Source: an uncultured Bacteroidales bacterium (GTDB taxonomy: Bacteria; Bacteroidota; Bacteroidia; Bacteroidales; Muribaculaceae). From it: a stretch of 64,000 bases of DNA. Below, piece by piece: positions 35,424-43,241 of the stretch (the first letter of the stretch is position 1; every line of letters begins with the position of its first letter). Below the pieces are notes generated by a model. That model was not told where the DNA came from. It did no database searches and worked only from the letters and a program-made list of their open reading frames with translations. Where the stretch lies: positions 62,001-126,000 of the forward strand of contig CALZTY010000001.1 of the NCBI GenBank assembly GCA_945829225.1, given 5' to 3'. Both the position numbers and the translations under genes were made by a program.

Positions 35424-35459
35424 CAAAGTTACTGCTTTTTTTGAAAAAAGCAGTAACTT
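35424..35459 (-). promoter_or_regulatory. AbiEi/AbiEii promoter inside a perfect 34-base palindrome (operator)
   Basis: AAGTTACTGCTTTTTT (35426-35441) is separated by 2 bases from its exact reverse complement (35444-35459). The minus-strand -7 box TAACTTTG (35424-35431) lies in the left arm, so a protein bound to the palindrome would block the promoter. The AbiEi-like product is the obvious candidate. Confidence 0.75.
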
Positions 35460-35512
35460 CGTTGATAAGTTTTCGACATTTTTTCTGGAATATTAAATTA
35501 AACACAAAAATA

Positions 35513-35544
35513 CTTGCATTATTAAAATACTTGTTGTAACTTTG
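35513..35544 (+). promoter_or_regulatory. Plus-strand promoter reading into the 3' end of the DAHP synthase gene
   Basis: -33-like CTTG (35513-35516), 20-base spacer, -7 box TAACTTTG (35537-35544). It is among the better promoter matches in the window, yet no normal plus-strand gene follows, only a 59-codon frame at 35580. Confidence 0.5.
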
Positions 35545-35579
35545 CCGCGTAATTCTTAATCACTCTATTTTTTTATACT

Positions 35580-35759
35580 ATGAAAAGACATTCACACTTC
35601 CATTCACCAGCCGTACTCGGCTCGGCTCATTTGCTCATCTCGTCGATCTGTCGACGCACCGATTCCTCGTGGATTGCCGCCCATATCCCGCGCAGGAAGT
35701 CCTTGCCCAATCCTCGTGCCGCTCCGTCACTCAGTCGCTTGTCGACCATCGAGGTGTAG
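35580..35759 (+). CDS. Possible short ORF or leader peptide (59 codons), doubtful
   Basis: Too short for the ORF track. It begins MKRHSHFHSPAVLG about 36 bases after a good -7 box. From about codon 16 on it is antisense to the 3' end of the DAHP synthase gene, so most of it is probably a shadow. The His/Ser/Phe-rich first ten codons look like a leader peptide, but no biosynthetic gene follows on this strand. It could be the remnant of an operon leader left by a rearrangement, or chance. Confidence 0.25.
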   Translation: MKRHSHFHSPAVLGSAHLLISSICRRTDSSWIAAHIPRRKSLPNPRAAPSLSRLSTIEV

Positions 35760-36706
35760 CGTGCCGGTTGCAAGGCTGTCATCCCATGGGCTTTCTTGAA
35801 CTTGCCTATCTCTGCCGATATTTCCATGCGTGTTGCCAATAAGCGTAGCATTTCATCATCTATTAAGTCAAGTCTACAACGCATTTCTTCCAATAATGGC
35901 AACTCGGTTGTGGCATTAGTTCGGCTCTCGGGTAGCGTTTTTATCAAGTGTATCAGTTCCTCCGGGGGCAGCTGTTGCGAGGCGTCACTCAGCGCGTCAC
36001 ATGGCGAGCAATGGCTCTCGATGATTAATCCGTCAAATCCCATATCAATTGCCCTCGTTGCCACTTGTGGCACCAACGCTCGCGCTCCGGCTATATGACT
36101 CGGATCGCACAGCAAGGGCATCTGTGGCACGCGTCGACGCAACTCAAAGGGGATACGCCAGTGTGGCTCATTGCGGTACGGAGTCGGGGTATAATATTCT
36201 GTAAATCCGCGATGTACGGCTCCAAGGCGTCTTACTCCCGACGTGTATATGCGTTGCAACGCGCCTATCCACAAGTTGATATCCGGCGATACCGGATTCT
36301 TCACCAATACCGTTGGCTTCGCTGTGGCTGCCGCCAACGCATCGGCTATCTCTTGCACGGCAAATGGATTTGCAACCGTGCGTGCACCTATCCACAGTAT
36401 GTCGACTCCGGCGCTCAAGGCTGCCTCCACATGCTCGGCGGTGGCTACTTCCGTGGCGATTTCCATGCCGGTCTCCCGCTTCACGCGCGTCAGCCATGGC
36501 AACGCCTCGGCACCTCGTCCTTCAAAACCTCCCGGCATCGTCCGCGGTTTCCACACTCCGGCACGGAATATTCCTACTCCTCCGGCAGCAAGGGCTCGCG
36601 CTGTTGCCATCACCTGCTCCTCGCTCTCGGCGCTACACGGTCCCGCGATTATTATGCGTCCCGATTTCTCGCTTAGCGGCTTTAACGACTTAAAATATTC
36701 ATTCAT
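35627..36706 (-). CDS. Bifunctional DAHP synthase-chorismate mutase
   Basis: Makes DAHP from PEP and erythrose-4-phosphate (first step of the shikimate pathway) and converts chorismate to prephenate. In 359 residues the type I-beta DAHP synthase comes first (about 1-265): IIAGPCSAESEEQVMATARA, FRAGVWKPRTMPGGFEG, LVKNPVSPDINLW, LLCDPSHIAGAR. A fused AroQ-type chorismate mutase follows (about 270-355, MRCRLDLIDDEMLRLLATRM, EISAEIGKFKK). This fusion is usual in Bacteroidota and gives feedback control. It is the last gene of an eight-gene overlapping series; its start overlaps the GT2 gene by 8 bases. Finding it behind envelope genes rather than with pheA/tyrA is unusual. Confidence 0.93.
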   Translation of the reverse strand: MNEYFKSLKPLSEKSGRIIIAGPCSAESEEQVMATARALAAGGVGIFRAGVWKPRTMPGGFEGRGAEALPWLTRVKRETGMEIATEVATAEHVEAALSAGVDILWIGARTVANPFAVQEIADALAAATAKPTVLVKNPVSPDINLWIGALQRIYTSGVRRLGAVHRGFTEYYTPTPYRNEPHWRIPFELRRRVPQMPLLCDPSHIAGARALVPQVATRAIDMGFDGLIIESHCSPCDALSDASQQLPPEELIHLIKTLPESRTNATTELPLLEEMRCRLDLIDDEMLRLLATRMEISAEIGKFKKAHGMTALQPARYTSMVDKRLSDGAARGLGKDFLRGIWAAIHEESVRRQIDEMSK

Positions 36707-37754
36707 CTCCGCTCCCTATTCTCAGTCGATCAAATGTGCGGAGACCGCGCAAGTAGAAGTCTATCAGTATATTGACGCGTGTGTCCCGGCGTGCCTTCAG
36801 CAAGTTGACACTCGGATGGCTCGTGTACTGTCGACGCATACGTGCAAAGTCGCGATGTGCCTTCACCACTGCTCCGGCATTGCGCCACTGCCCGCTCAAC
36901 ACAAATTTTGCCCACGCTATCGTGTCGAGTAGTCGTCGACGTAGCAACGTCGCGTCTCGGTCGCTGTCTGGCAAATTTTTGTGAAGCATCAGCAGATTGT
37001 TGCGGAAGTTGAGGTACACCTTGCGCGGATTGTTCGGTGGTAGCGAACCTCCGCCCAAGTGGTACACTCGCGCACTCGGCACCGCCCACAGGCTCTTGCC
37101 CATCAGCAAGATACGCCAGCACAGGTCTATCTCTTCCATATGCGCAAAAAATTCCGGGTCGAGTCCGCCGGCTTGCAGGTACAACTCGGTGCGCACCATC
37201 AGTGCCGCACCTGTTGCCCAGAACACCTCGCGCTCTTGGTCATACTGCCCGTGGTCTTCCTCGCACACATCGAAGATGCGACCACGGCAATACGGATAGC
37301 CATTGCGGTCGATAAAGCCGCCACACGCTCCCGCATACTCAAAGGTCGTGCTATGGCGATAACTCAGTATCTTGGGCTGGCAGCCTCCGGCTTCTTCATG
37401 CGTTTCCATAAACGTATACAAGGGCTCCAACCACCCCTCATCGGTGGCTACATCGCTGTTTAGCAACACTGTATATGGATATTGCGTCTCTTCTATCGCC
37501 TTGTTGTAGCCGCGTGCAAACCCGTGGTTGCGGTCAAAGCGTATGACCTCGACGCTCGGAAACTCGCGCGCAAGTATCTCCAACGAGTCATCTTCCGACC
37601 CGTTGTCGGCTACGATCACTCGCCCGAGGTCGCCCGGGGTAGTCGCCACTACTGCCGGCAGGTATTCGCGCAACAGGTGGCTGCCATTCCAGTTCAGTAT
37701 TATCACCGCTACTGGTGGCATGCCCGGCTGATATCTATGTGTCGTTTCGTTCAT
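36699..37754 (-). CDS. Family 2 glycosyltransferase (rhamnosyltransferase-like)
   Basis: Cytoplasmic glycosyltransferase of 351 residues, started at MNETTHRYQPG because this ATG overlaps the upstream stop (ATGA) and the longer track version runs into that gene. The GT-A core has VIILNWNGSHLLREYLPAVV (about 18-37), VADNGSEDDS, LNSDVATDEGW (the DxD-like metal site, about 100) and EEIDLCWRILLMGKSLWAVP (the ED acceptor-base motif, about 210). The C-terminus is basic and lacks membrane helices. Similar proteins add rhamnose or related sugars to surface glycans; the sugar is not determinable here. Confidence 0.85.
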   Translation of the reverse strand: MNETTHRYQPGMPPVAVIILNWNGSHLLREYLPAVVATTPGDLGRVIVADNGSEDDSLEILAREFPSVEVIRFDRNHGFARGYNKAIEETQYPYTVLLNSDVATDEGWLEPLYTFMETHEEAGGCQPKILSYRHSTTFEYAGACGGFIDRNGYPYCRGRIFDVCEEDHGQYDQEREVFWATGAALMVRTELYLQAGGLDPEFFAHMEEIDLCWRILLMGKSLWAVPSARVYHLGGGSLPPNNPRKVYLNFRNNLLMLHKNLPDSDRDATLLRRRLLDTIAWAKFVLSGQWRNAGAVVKAHRDFARMRRQYTSHPSVNLLKARRDTRVNILIDFYLRGLRTFDRLRIGSGDE

Positions 37755-38641
37755 TCTCTTGGTGTTACTTTGTGTTTCCAGCGCTTGTGGCTCCATAGCC
37801 ATATCGAGGGATCTCGCTTGATGGTCGTTTCAAGCATCTTGCTGTACATTGACGTGATTTCGCCCTCGGGCAGGTCGTTCGGTTTCTCGGTTATCAGACG
37901 TGTAGTGATGCGATAATGTCCGCGGCTCACCTTCTCCATATCCCAGTATATCACCGACATATCCAACTTTCGCGCCAAGGTCTCCGTGCCGGTGATGACT
38001 GCCGTCGGATGTCCCATCAGTGTGGTGATATAGCCGGGGTCGCCGTGACTCGGATGCTGGTCGCTCATGAACCCGGTGATGGATATTGTGCCCGATTTGC
38101 GCAACATCAACAAGCGCCTCAACGCGGTTTTCTTGTCGATACTCTCCGAGCCGAAGCGGCTGCGGATTGCCAACATCAGCGCGTCAAATGTCGCTGAACG
38201 CAGCGGTCGATAGATTTGCGCAAATACTATGCCGTCGCTCTGCTTCAGTCGGGTATGCAGGCTTATCGATGGTGCCCATTCCCAATTGAAGAAGTGTCCG
38301 AAGTATACCACGATACTGCGACCGCGAGCCATCAAGTCGTCGATGATTTCCGTGCCGACAAAGTCCATCCTCTCCGACATCTCCTTGTCGCTGATATGCA
38401 GTAACTTGAGTGTCTCGATGAAGTTGTCGGTGAAGTTGTGATAAAATCGGCTCTCGATGCGGCGCAATTCTCGCTTGCTTTTCTCCGGGAATGATGTTGC
38501 GAGATTGTGACGCACTACTCCCAATCGGTAGCGCACCACGCGATGCAACACCACGGCGGCGATATCGCTCAGCACATACAACACGCCCAATGGCAGATGT
38601 GCCATTGCCTTGAAAGTCGATATCATCAAGTTTGCGCTCAT
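37751..38641 (-). CDS. LpxL/HtrB-like lysophospholipid (lipid A) acyltransferase
   Basis: Inner-membrane acyltransferase of 296 residues, of the lipid A late acyltransferase family that adds secondary acyl chains. One N-terminal membrane segment (about 10-35) is followed by RLGVVRHNLATSFPEKSKRE, a family phrase. The catalytic HX4E motif is GHFFNWEW (about 114-121). FAQIYRPLRSATFDALM and GFMSDQHPSHGD (about 190-201) match the conserved blocks. It overlaps mtaB upstream and the GT2 gene downstream by 4 bases each, so synthesis is coupled with a glycosyltransferase of probable LPS function. Confidence 0.88.
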   Translation of the reverse strand: MSANLMISTFKAMAHLPLGVLYVLSDIAAVVLHRVVRYRLGVVRHNLATSFPEKSKRELRRIESRFYHNFTDNFIETLKLLHISDKEMSERMDFVGTEIIDDLMARGRSIVVYFGHFFNWEWAPSISLHTRLKQSDGIVFAQIYRPLRSATFDALMLAIRSRFGSESIDKKTALRRLLMLRKSGTISITGFMSDQHPSHGDPGYITTLMGHPTAVITGTETLARKLDMSVIYWDMEKVSRGHYRITTRLITEKPNDLPEGEITSMYSKMLETTIKRDPSIWLWSHKRWKHKVTPRE

Positions 38642-39957
38642 ACCATTCTGCCGATGAGGGTCTCTGTCTCGGGATTTACCGAGTCGATATGTACATTGAC
38701 TATGGTGTTGTCGGTGCTTGTCGGTGCATTGCCGACCTCCACACGCAGGTAATTGTCGGTGAAGCCTGCCATCGGCTTGTCGGCATGAGGATGTTCCATC
38801 AGCACCGGGCGCACTGTCCCCACATAGCGGCTCGCAAACTCAGCCCACTTCGCCTCGCTTAATCGCAGCATCTCGTTGGTGCGTCGATGCTTCTCTTTGG
38901 GCTCTACGGCGCAGTCCAAGTCAAGAGCCCGGGTCCCCGGTCGCTCGGAGTAGGGGAAAACATGGAGCCGCGAGATATCAAGCCCCTCGATAAAGGCTCG
39001 CGATGCTGCATATCGCTCGGCGGTCTCGCCTCGTGCGCCTACTATCAGGTCGACTCCGATGAAGGCGTCGGGTATGCTCGTGCGTATGCGCTCGATTTTT
39101 GAGGCAAATAGTGCCGTATCATAGTGGCGGTGCATCAATCTCAGCACTTCGTCATTGCCCGATTGCAAGGGTATGTGGAAGTGTGGCATAAATGCTCGCG
39201 ACCCGGCGCAGAAGTCGATGATTTCGTCGGTGAGCAGGTTTGGCTCTATCGACGAAATGCGATAGCGCAGTATGCCCTCGACCTTGTCCAGTTCGCGGAT
39301 TAGGTCCAGGAAGTTATCTTCGCGCCCCTTGCCGAAGTCACCGATATTCACCCCGGTGATGACGATCTCGCGTCCACCGGCTGCCGCTGCCTCCTCGGCT
39401 TGTGTCACTAATTGCTCGATTGTGCCCGACCGCGACCGCCCCCGTGCCATCGGGATTGTGCAGTAAGTGCACCAATAGTCACAGCCGTCTTGTACTTTCA
39501 AAAAATATCGTGTGCGGTCGCCTCGCGAGCACGACGGACGGAAGGTGGTGATATCTCTCCACTCGCTCACCGCCTTGATGGGAGCGCGCTCGCTGATATA
39601 GCGGTCAATGAAGGTCAGCAAGTCGGCTTTGTGCTCGGCGCCGGCTACTACCACCACACCGGGCAACGATGACACCTCGTCGCTCTTGAGTTGCGCATAG
39701 CAACCGGTGACGATTATCGCCGCCTCGGGGTAGCGCTTGTAGTACGATCTTATCGCTTGTCGGCACTTCTTGTCGGCTTCCTCGGTTACGCTGCAGGTGT
39801 TGACAACTACCAAGTCGGGCGTCTCGCCTCCCGACACTCGTCGCACTCCGCGCTCTGCCAATTGGCTCGCTATGGTCGATGTCTCGGCAAAATTCAACTT
39901 GCACCCGAAGGTATGATACAAGGCTTTCAACCCACTGAATATGTTGGTGTCTATCAT
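38638..39957 (-). CDS. mtaB: tRNA t6A37 methylthiotransferase MtaB
   Basis: Radical SAM enzyme that converts t6A37 to ms2t6A37 in tRNA-Lys. In 439 residues the N-terminal UPF0004 domain has YHTFGCKLNFAETSTIA, VVNTCSVTEEADKKCRQ and VTGCYAQ (three cluster-binding Cys). The radical SAM domain has LKVQDGCDYWCTYCTIPMAR (CxxxCxxC, about 160). FHIPLQSGNDEVLRLMHRHY follows, and a short TRAM-like end. The start overlaps the aminotransferase stop (ATGA). Its place between sugar and lipid genes is probably only transcriptional convenience. The window also encodes TsaE of the t6A pathway that makes its substrate. Confidence 0.93.
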   Translation of the reverse strand: MIDTNIFSGLKALYHTFGCKLNFAETSTIASQLAERGVRRVSGGETPDLVVVNTCSVTEEADKKCRQAIRSYYKRYPEAAIIVTGCYAQLKSDEVSSLPGVVVVAGAEHKADLLTFIDRYISERAPIKAVSEWRDITTFRPSCSRGDRTRYFLKVQDGCDYWCTYCTIPMARGRSRSGTIEQLVTQAEEAAAAGGREIVITGVNIGDFGKGREDNFLDLIRELDKVEGILRYRISSIEPNLLTDEIIDFCAGSRAFMPHFHIPLQSGNDEVLRLMHRHYDTALFASKIERIRTSIPDAFIGVDLIVGARGETAERYAASRAFIEGLDISRLHVFPYSERPGTRALDLDCAVEPKEKHRRTNEMLRLSEAKWAEFASRYVGTVRPVLMEHPHADKPMAGFTDNYLRVEVGNAPTSTDNTIVNVHIDSVNPETETLIGRMV

Positions 39958-41087
39958 TTGCCGGGTGTATATTTGTTAATAATCGCGGCGATGTCGTGGG
40001 CGTCTTGCACCGACGTGCATCGCGATATGGGGAGCGATACCACTTCGTCGGCTATCCTCTCGGTGATGGGCAACGACAGTCCGCCCAAGGTCGAGGCATA
40101 GCAAGGTTGCTTGTGCGGTGGTGTGGCATAGTGCACATCTGTACCCACGCCCTGCTCGGCGAGATATGCCCTGAAGGACTCGCGATTGGAGGTCCTTACC
40201 ACATATTGGTGCCATACCATATCTCCGGATTCGCTGTAAAGTGGCTTGCTAATAGCGTCGTTGTTTATCTCTCGCTCGTAGATAGCGGCAAGGCTTGCTC
40301 TGTGAGCGATTTCATCGTCGATATGTGCCAATTTGGTTGACAATATCGCCGCTTGGATAGGGTCGAGGCGGCTGTTCAAACCTATGTATATGTTGTGGTA
40401 GCGGCGGTCGCTGCCATAGTTGGCAAGTGCTCGCACTGTCGCGGCTAATTGCTCGTCGTCGGTGGTCACTGCACCGGCATCGCCCAGCGCGCCTATATTC
40501 TTGGTTGGATAGAAACTGAAGGCTGCGGCATCGCCCAAGGCTCCGGTTGTCTTGCCGTTGAATGTCGACCGTGCGCCTATTGCTTGGGCATTGTCTTCTA
40601 TCAGTAACAAGCCATGGCGACGTGTCACGTCTACCATTTCGCTGTCGTGGCAGGCTCGCCCATACAGATGCACGGTCATCACGGCTCGCGTGCGCTCGCT
40701 GATTGCAGCCTCGATGAGCCGGCTATCGAGGTTGAGGGTGTCGTCGCTTGGCTCCACAAGCACCGGACTCAAGCCGTTGTCGCTCACTGCCAATATCGAG
40801 GCTATATAGGTGTTGGCGGGAACGATGACTTCATCGCCGGGGGCGAGGTGTCCCATCTCGATGTATGCCCTGAATATCAGGCGCAACGCATCTAATCCGT
40901 TGGCTACGCCCACTGCACACTGCACACCGGTCGCCGCGGCAAGGCGCTGCTCGAAGGCTTCGACTTCCGTCCCGCCGATATAGCGTCCCGAGTCTATCAC
41001 TCGCAGCACCGCCGCCTTGAGTTCTTCCTCATAGGCTGCCGTGCTCGCTTTAAGGTCCAAAAACGGATATTTAATCTGCTCGCCCAT
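39954..41087 (-). CDS. DegT/DnrJ/EryC1-family sugar aminotransferase (FdtB/QdtB-like)
   Basis: PLP-dependent enzyme that aminates a keto-deoxysugar nucleotide. I start at MGEQIKYPFLDL; the longer track form runs further into the neighbouring gene. In 377 residues: GRYIGGTEVEAFEQRLA, GVANGLDALRLIFRAYIEMG, VPANTYIASILAV, LLIEDNAQAIGA and the PLP-lysine motif FYPTKNIGALGDAGAV (about 182). The adjacent WxcM/FdtA-like 3,4-ketoisomerase points to dTDP-3-amino-3,6-dideoxyhexose (Fuc3N or Qui3N type) for a surface polysaccharide. The earlier rml-type enzymes and a clear N-acetyltransferase are not in the window. It overlaps the ketoisomerase gene by 17 bases. Confidence 0.88.
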   Translation of the reverse strand: MGEQIKYPFLDLKASTAAYEEELKAAVLRVIDSGRYIGGTEVEAFEQRLAAATGVQCAVGVANGLDALRLIFRAYIEMGHLAPGDEVIVPANTYIASILAVSDNGLSPVLVEPSDDTLNLDSRLIEAAISERTRAVMTVHLYGRACHDSEMVDVTRRHGLLLIEDNAQAIGARSTFNGKTTGALGDAAAFSFYPTKNIGALGDAGAVTTDDEQLAATVRALANYGSDRRYHNIYIGLNSRLDPIQAAILSTKLAHIDDEIAHRASLAAIYEREINNDAISKPLYSESGDMVWHQYVVRTSNRESFRAYLAEQGVGTDVHYATPPHKQPCYASTLGGLSLPITERIADEVVSLPISRCTSVQDAHDIAAIINKYTPGK

Positions 41088-41529
41088 CTTTGCACAGTTT
41101 GATGAATATGTCGTAGTCGCGAACATAATCAGCCTCGGAGAAACGCTCCGATGTCAGTACCAAGGCTACCGAGCCTCCCGAGAAGTTGTCCAAGGTGCGC
41201 CACAAGCCCCGAGGTATATACAGCCCGCGATAGGGGCGGTTGAGCGAGAAGCGTCGCTTCTCCTTCCCATCATCGATGACCACGTCAAAACTCCCCGTCA
41301 GGGCGACGATTATTTCTCTCGCCATATGGTGTGAGTGCCCCCCGCGGTCGGTATCGGCAGGCACGTCATACAGGTAGAATACTCGACGGATGTCAAAAGG
41401 CGCGTTGCCACCGTTCTCGGCAACGGTGAGCGACCCATTGGCATGTCGCTCGCGTGGCAACTCGATGATGCGGCAGTCGTCGACTGTCGACACTCCGTGT
41501 GCTCCGATGATATATTCACTTGTCGACAT
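41071..41529 (-). CDS. WxcM-like cupin, FdtA/QdtA-type sugar 3,4-ketoisomerase
   Basis: Cupin-fold protein of 152 residues, started at MSTSEYIIGAHG. Characteristic text is RRVFYLYDVPADTDRGGHSH, followed by EIIVALTGSFDVVIDDGKEK, GLYIPRGLWRTLDNFSGGSV and YVRDYDIF. The HSH pair sits where FdtA/QdtA enzymes have catalytic histidines, so it is likely active on dTDP-4-keto-6-deoxyglucose. It lies between a histidine-poor paralogue upstream and the aminotransferase downstream, with a 14-base overlap upstream. Confidence 0.85.
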   Translation of the reverse strand: MSTSEYIIGAHGVSTVDDCRIIELPRERHANGSLTVAENGGNAPFDIRRVFYLYDVPADTDRGGHSHHMAREIIVALTGSFDVVIDDGKEKRRFSLNRPYRGLYIPRGLWRTLDNFSGGSVALVLTSERFSEADYVRDYDIFIKLCKDGRAD

Positions 41530-41917
41530 ATTCCTTATATTCTTGATAATCTGCAATATACTCCTCGGCATCATAGGGCGATGATGCAAGCACCATCGCC
41601 ACGGCATTGGTCGAGAAGTTGTCTATGCGACGCCATGTGCCCGGCTCTACCACCAATCCGTAGTCGCTGCGGCACAGGTGTCGGGTCGTTTGCTCTCTTC
41701 CGTTGTCGAGGTGCACGTCCATGCTGCCGCTCATCGCCACTATCATCTCGGTGGTGTGGCGCAAGGCTCGCCCGTATCGCTCGCGTCCTGCCGGTATATC
41801 ATATATCCAATAGACGCGCTCGATTTCGAAGGGGCACACCCCCACGGCTCCGTGCTCGATGAATGACAGGTTGCCGCGAGCATCCTCGATCTTGGGTATC
41901 TTGATTAATTCGCTCAT
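41516..41917 (-). CDS. WxcM/FdtA-like cupin paralogue lacking the catalytic His pair
   Basis: Protein of 133 residues, started at MSELIKIPKIED (its ATG overlaps the phosphatase stop). It aligns along its whole length with the next gene: IERVYWIYDIPAGRERYGRA, EMIVAMSGSMDVHLDNGREQ, YGLVVEPGTWRRIDNFSTNA, YIADYQEY. At the HSH position it has RAL, so the usual ketoisomerase histidines are missing, although a shifted His occurs shortly after (LRHTTEM). It may be a partner subunit, a different isomerase or an inactive copy. It is kept in frame and translationally coupled, which argues against simple decay. Confidence 0.75.
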   Translation of the reverse strand: MSELIKIPKIEDARGNLSFIEHGAVGVCPFEIERVYWIYDIPAGRERYGRALRHTTEMIVAMSGSMDVHLDNGREQTTRHLCRSDYGLVVEPGTWRRIDNFSTNAVAMVLASSPYDAEEYIADYQEYKEYVDK

Positions 41918-43179
41918 AGCAGATACAGGGGCTGGCAGCGTACCAAATAGTTGCGAGCGGTCTCCCATGGAATGTATAGGGTAGAGTCGTTGGGCTGTAG
42001 GGGCACCGGGCGTTCATTCAAGTCGACTCGCATGTAATACTTGCCCGACTCTTTGGCGCGGAACAAGATGAACTGCACGTTTGCCGACATCGGCACGATA
42101 TTGAAGTCACACCAGTTGAGCCCGACGGTGTCAAAGTAGTTGGTCATGTAGTAGCACCCCTTGAGATGTATCAGCGACAACAAGGGCATCAAGGTCTCGG
42201 CATGTCCCCAGCGCAGGTGGGCGACTGTGGCATCAGTGCCCTCGATAAAGGCATCGGTGGTGGCGATGATGTCGCGCAACAGGGGTACTGCCACATCTTG
42301 CGGCACCACTGACACCGTGCTGCCGGCGCGCTGAAGGTATTGACGCAGATTGAAGCACGACCACAGCGCGTTGTATTCCTCCTTGCTCATGAAGCGTGTT
42401 GCCTCGGGGTCTATGCCTATGGCACGGCAGCCGGCGATGACATAGTACTCGGTGATTGCCAATTCGCGAGCCTCGGCTTCGTCGGCAAAGGGGTAGCGCT
42501 CGCCCAATGCCTTGCGTATCACCCCGGTGGGGCACATCTGCTCGAAATAGGCATCGTAGGTGGGCTTCCACACATACTCGCGACGGAAGTTGAGGTATTC
42601 CTCGTCGATATCAAAGGGGCGCATCAGCGGGTTGTTGACCCTGCCGGTCGATGTAGCGACGTTGATGCGGTTGTTCAGTCGGTCAATTTGGTGCAAGAAA
42701 CTGTACATGCTCATCATGGCGCGTGGCGAGTACGACGACAATGCCTTGACCGTGCAGCCATCGGTGAACACCTCGCCCAGGTTGTACATCATGCGCGAGG
42801 CGATGGCGCGTTGCTCGGCGATGCCCAGCGAGTCGAGCGCTCCCCATTGGTTGGTGCTCCGCTCGATGACCAAGTCGTTCAGTCGTGCCAATTGACGCCC
42901 CACGGCAGTGATGGTGCCCAGCGAGTCGGCGCGTTGCAGGGCCTTCTTGAGTTTGAGGCTGTTGGCACTCGATGCCGGATAGCGCGAGCCGTGACGACCT
43001 ACATGGTTGATAAACACAGGGGTCAACGAGTCGGGAAATACTGCCGGATTGACCTCGGTGGGGTATGGTGTTAATGAGCCCTCGCATTGGCGTACACTGT
43101 AATTGGTCGCCATCGGGTCGGCTGCCTTGGCGCTCAGCGCCAAGATTATTATCAATGCCGAAAAAATCTTCTTGCCCAT
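41914..43179 (-). CDS. Exported histidine phosphatase, MINPP-like inositol polyphosphate phosphatase
   Basis: Periplasmic or secreted phosphatase of 421 residues. I start at MGKKIFSALIIILALSAKAA, a clean signal peptide; the track start lies beyond the promoter. Catalytic motifs are HVGRHGSRYP (RHGxRxP, about residues 59-68) and WGHAETLMPL (about 318). The HAE tripeptide in place of HD is the mark of multiple inositol polyphosphate phosphatases such as BtMinpp of B. thetaiotaomicron, which dephosphorylate phytate. Substrate here is inferred from that motif. It is the first gene of an eight-gene overlapping series, with a divergent promoter shared with a TPR gene. Confidence 0.83.
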   Translation of the reverse strand: MGKKIFSALIIILALSAKAADPMATNYSVRQCEGSLTPYPTEVNPAVFPDSLTPVFINHVGRHGSRYPASSANSLKLKKALQRADSLGTITAVGRQLARLNDLVIERSTNQWGALDSLGIAEQRAIASRMMYNLGEVFTDGCTVKALSSYSPRAMMSMYSFLHQIDRLNNRINVATSTGRVNNPLMRPFDIDEEYLNFRREYVWKPTYDAYFEQMCPTGVIRKALGERYPFADEAEARELAITEYYVIAGCRAIGIDPEATRFMSKEEYNALWSCFNLRQYLQRAGSTVSVVPQDVAVPLLRDIIATTDAFIEGTDATVAHLRWGHAETLMPLLSLIHLKGCYYMTNYFDTVGLNWCDFNIVPMSANVQFILFRAKESGKYYMRVDLNERPVPLQPNDSTLYIPWETARNYLVRCQPLYLL

Positions 43180-43194
43180 ATTAATTATATTGTC

Positions 43195-43214
43195 TATATT
43201 TGTCAACAAATTTA
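43195..43214. promoter_or_regulatory. Back-to-back promoters within a palindrome (phosphatase and TPR genes)
   Basis: Plus-strand -7 box TATATTTG (43195-43202) and minus-strand -7 box TAAATTTG (43207-43214) face away from each other 4 bases apart, built on the palindrome ATTTGT-CA-ACAAAT. The phosphatase ATG is at 43179 and the probable TPR start at 43242. Confidence 0.5.
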
Positions 43215-43241
43215 GCAATTATTTTTTATACATATATTATT

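Noticed and set aside
36065-36932. Overlapping plus-strand ORFs of 100-229 residues
   Set aside because: All are opposite the DAHP synthase-chorismate mutase and GT2 genes, whose catalytic motifs are intact.
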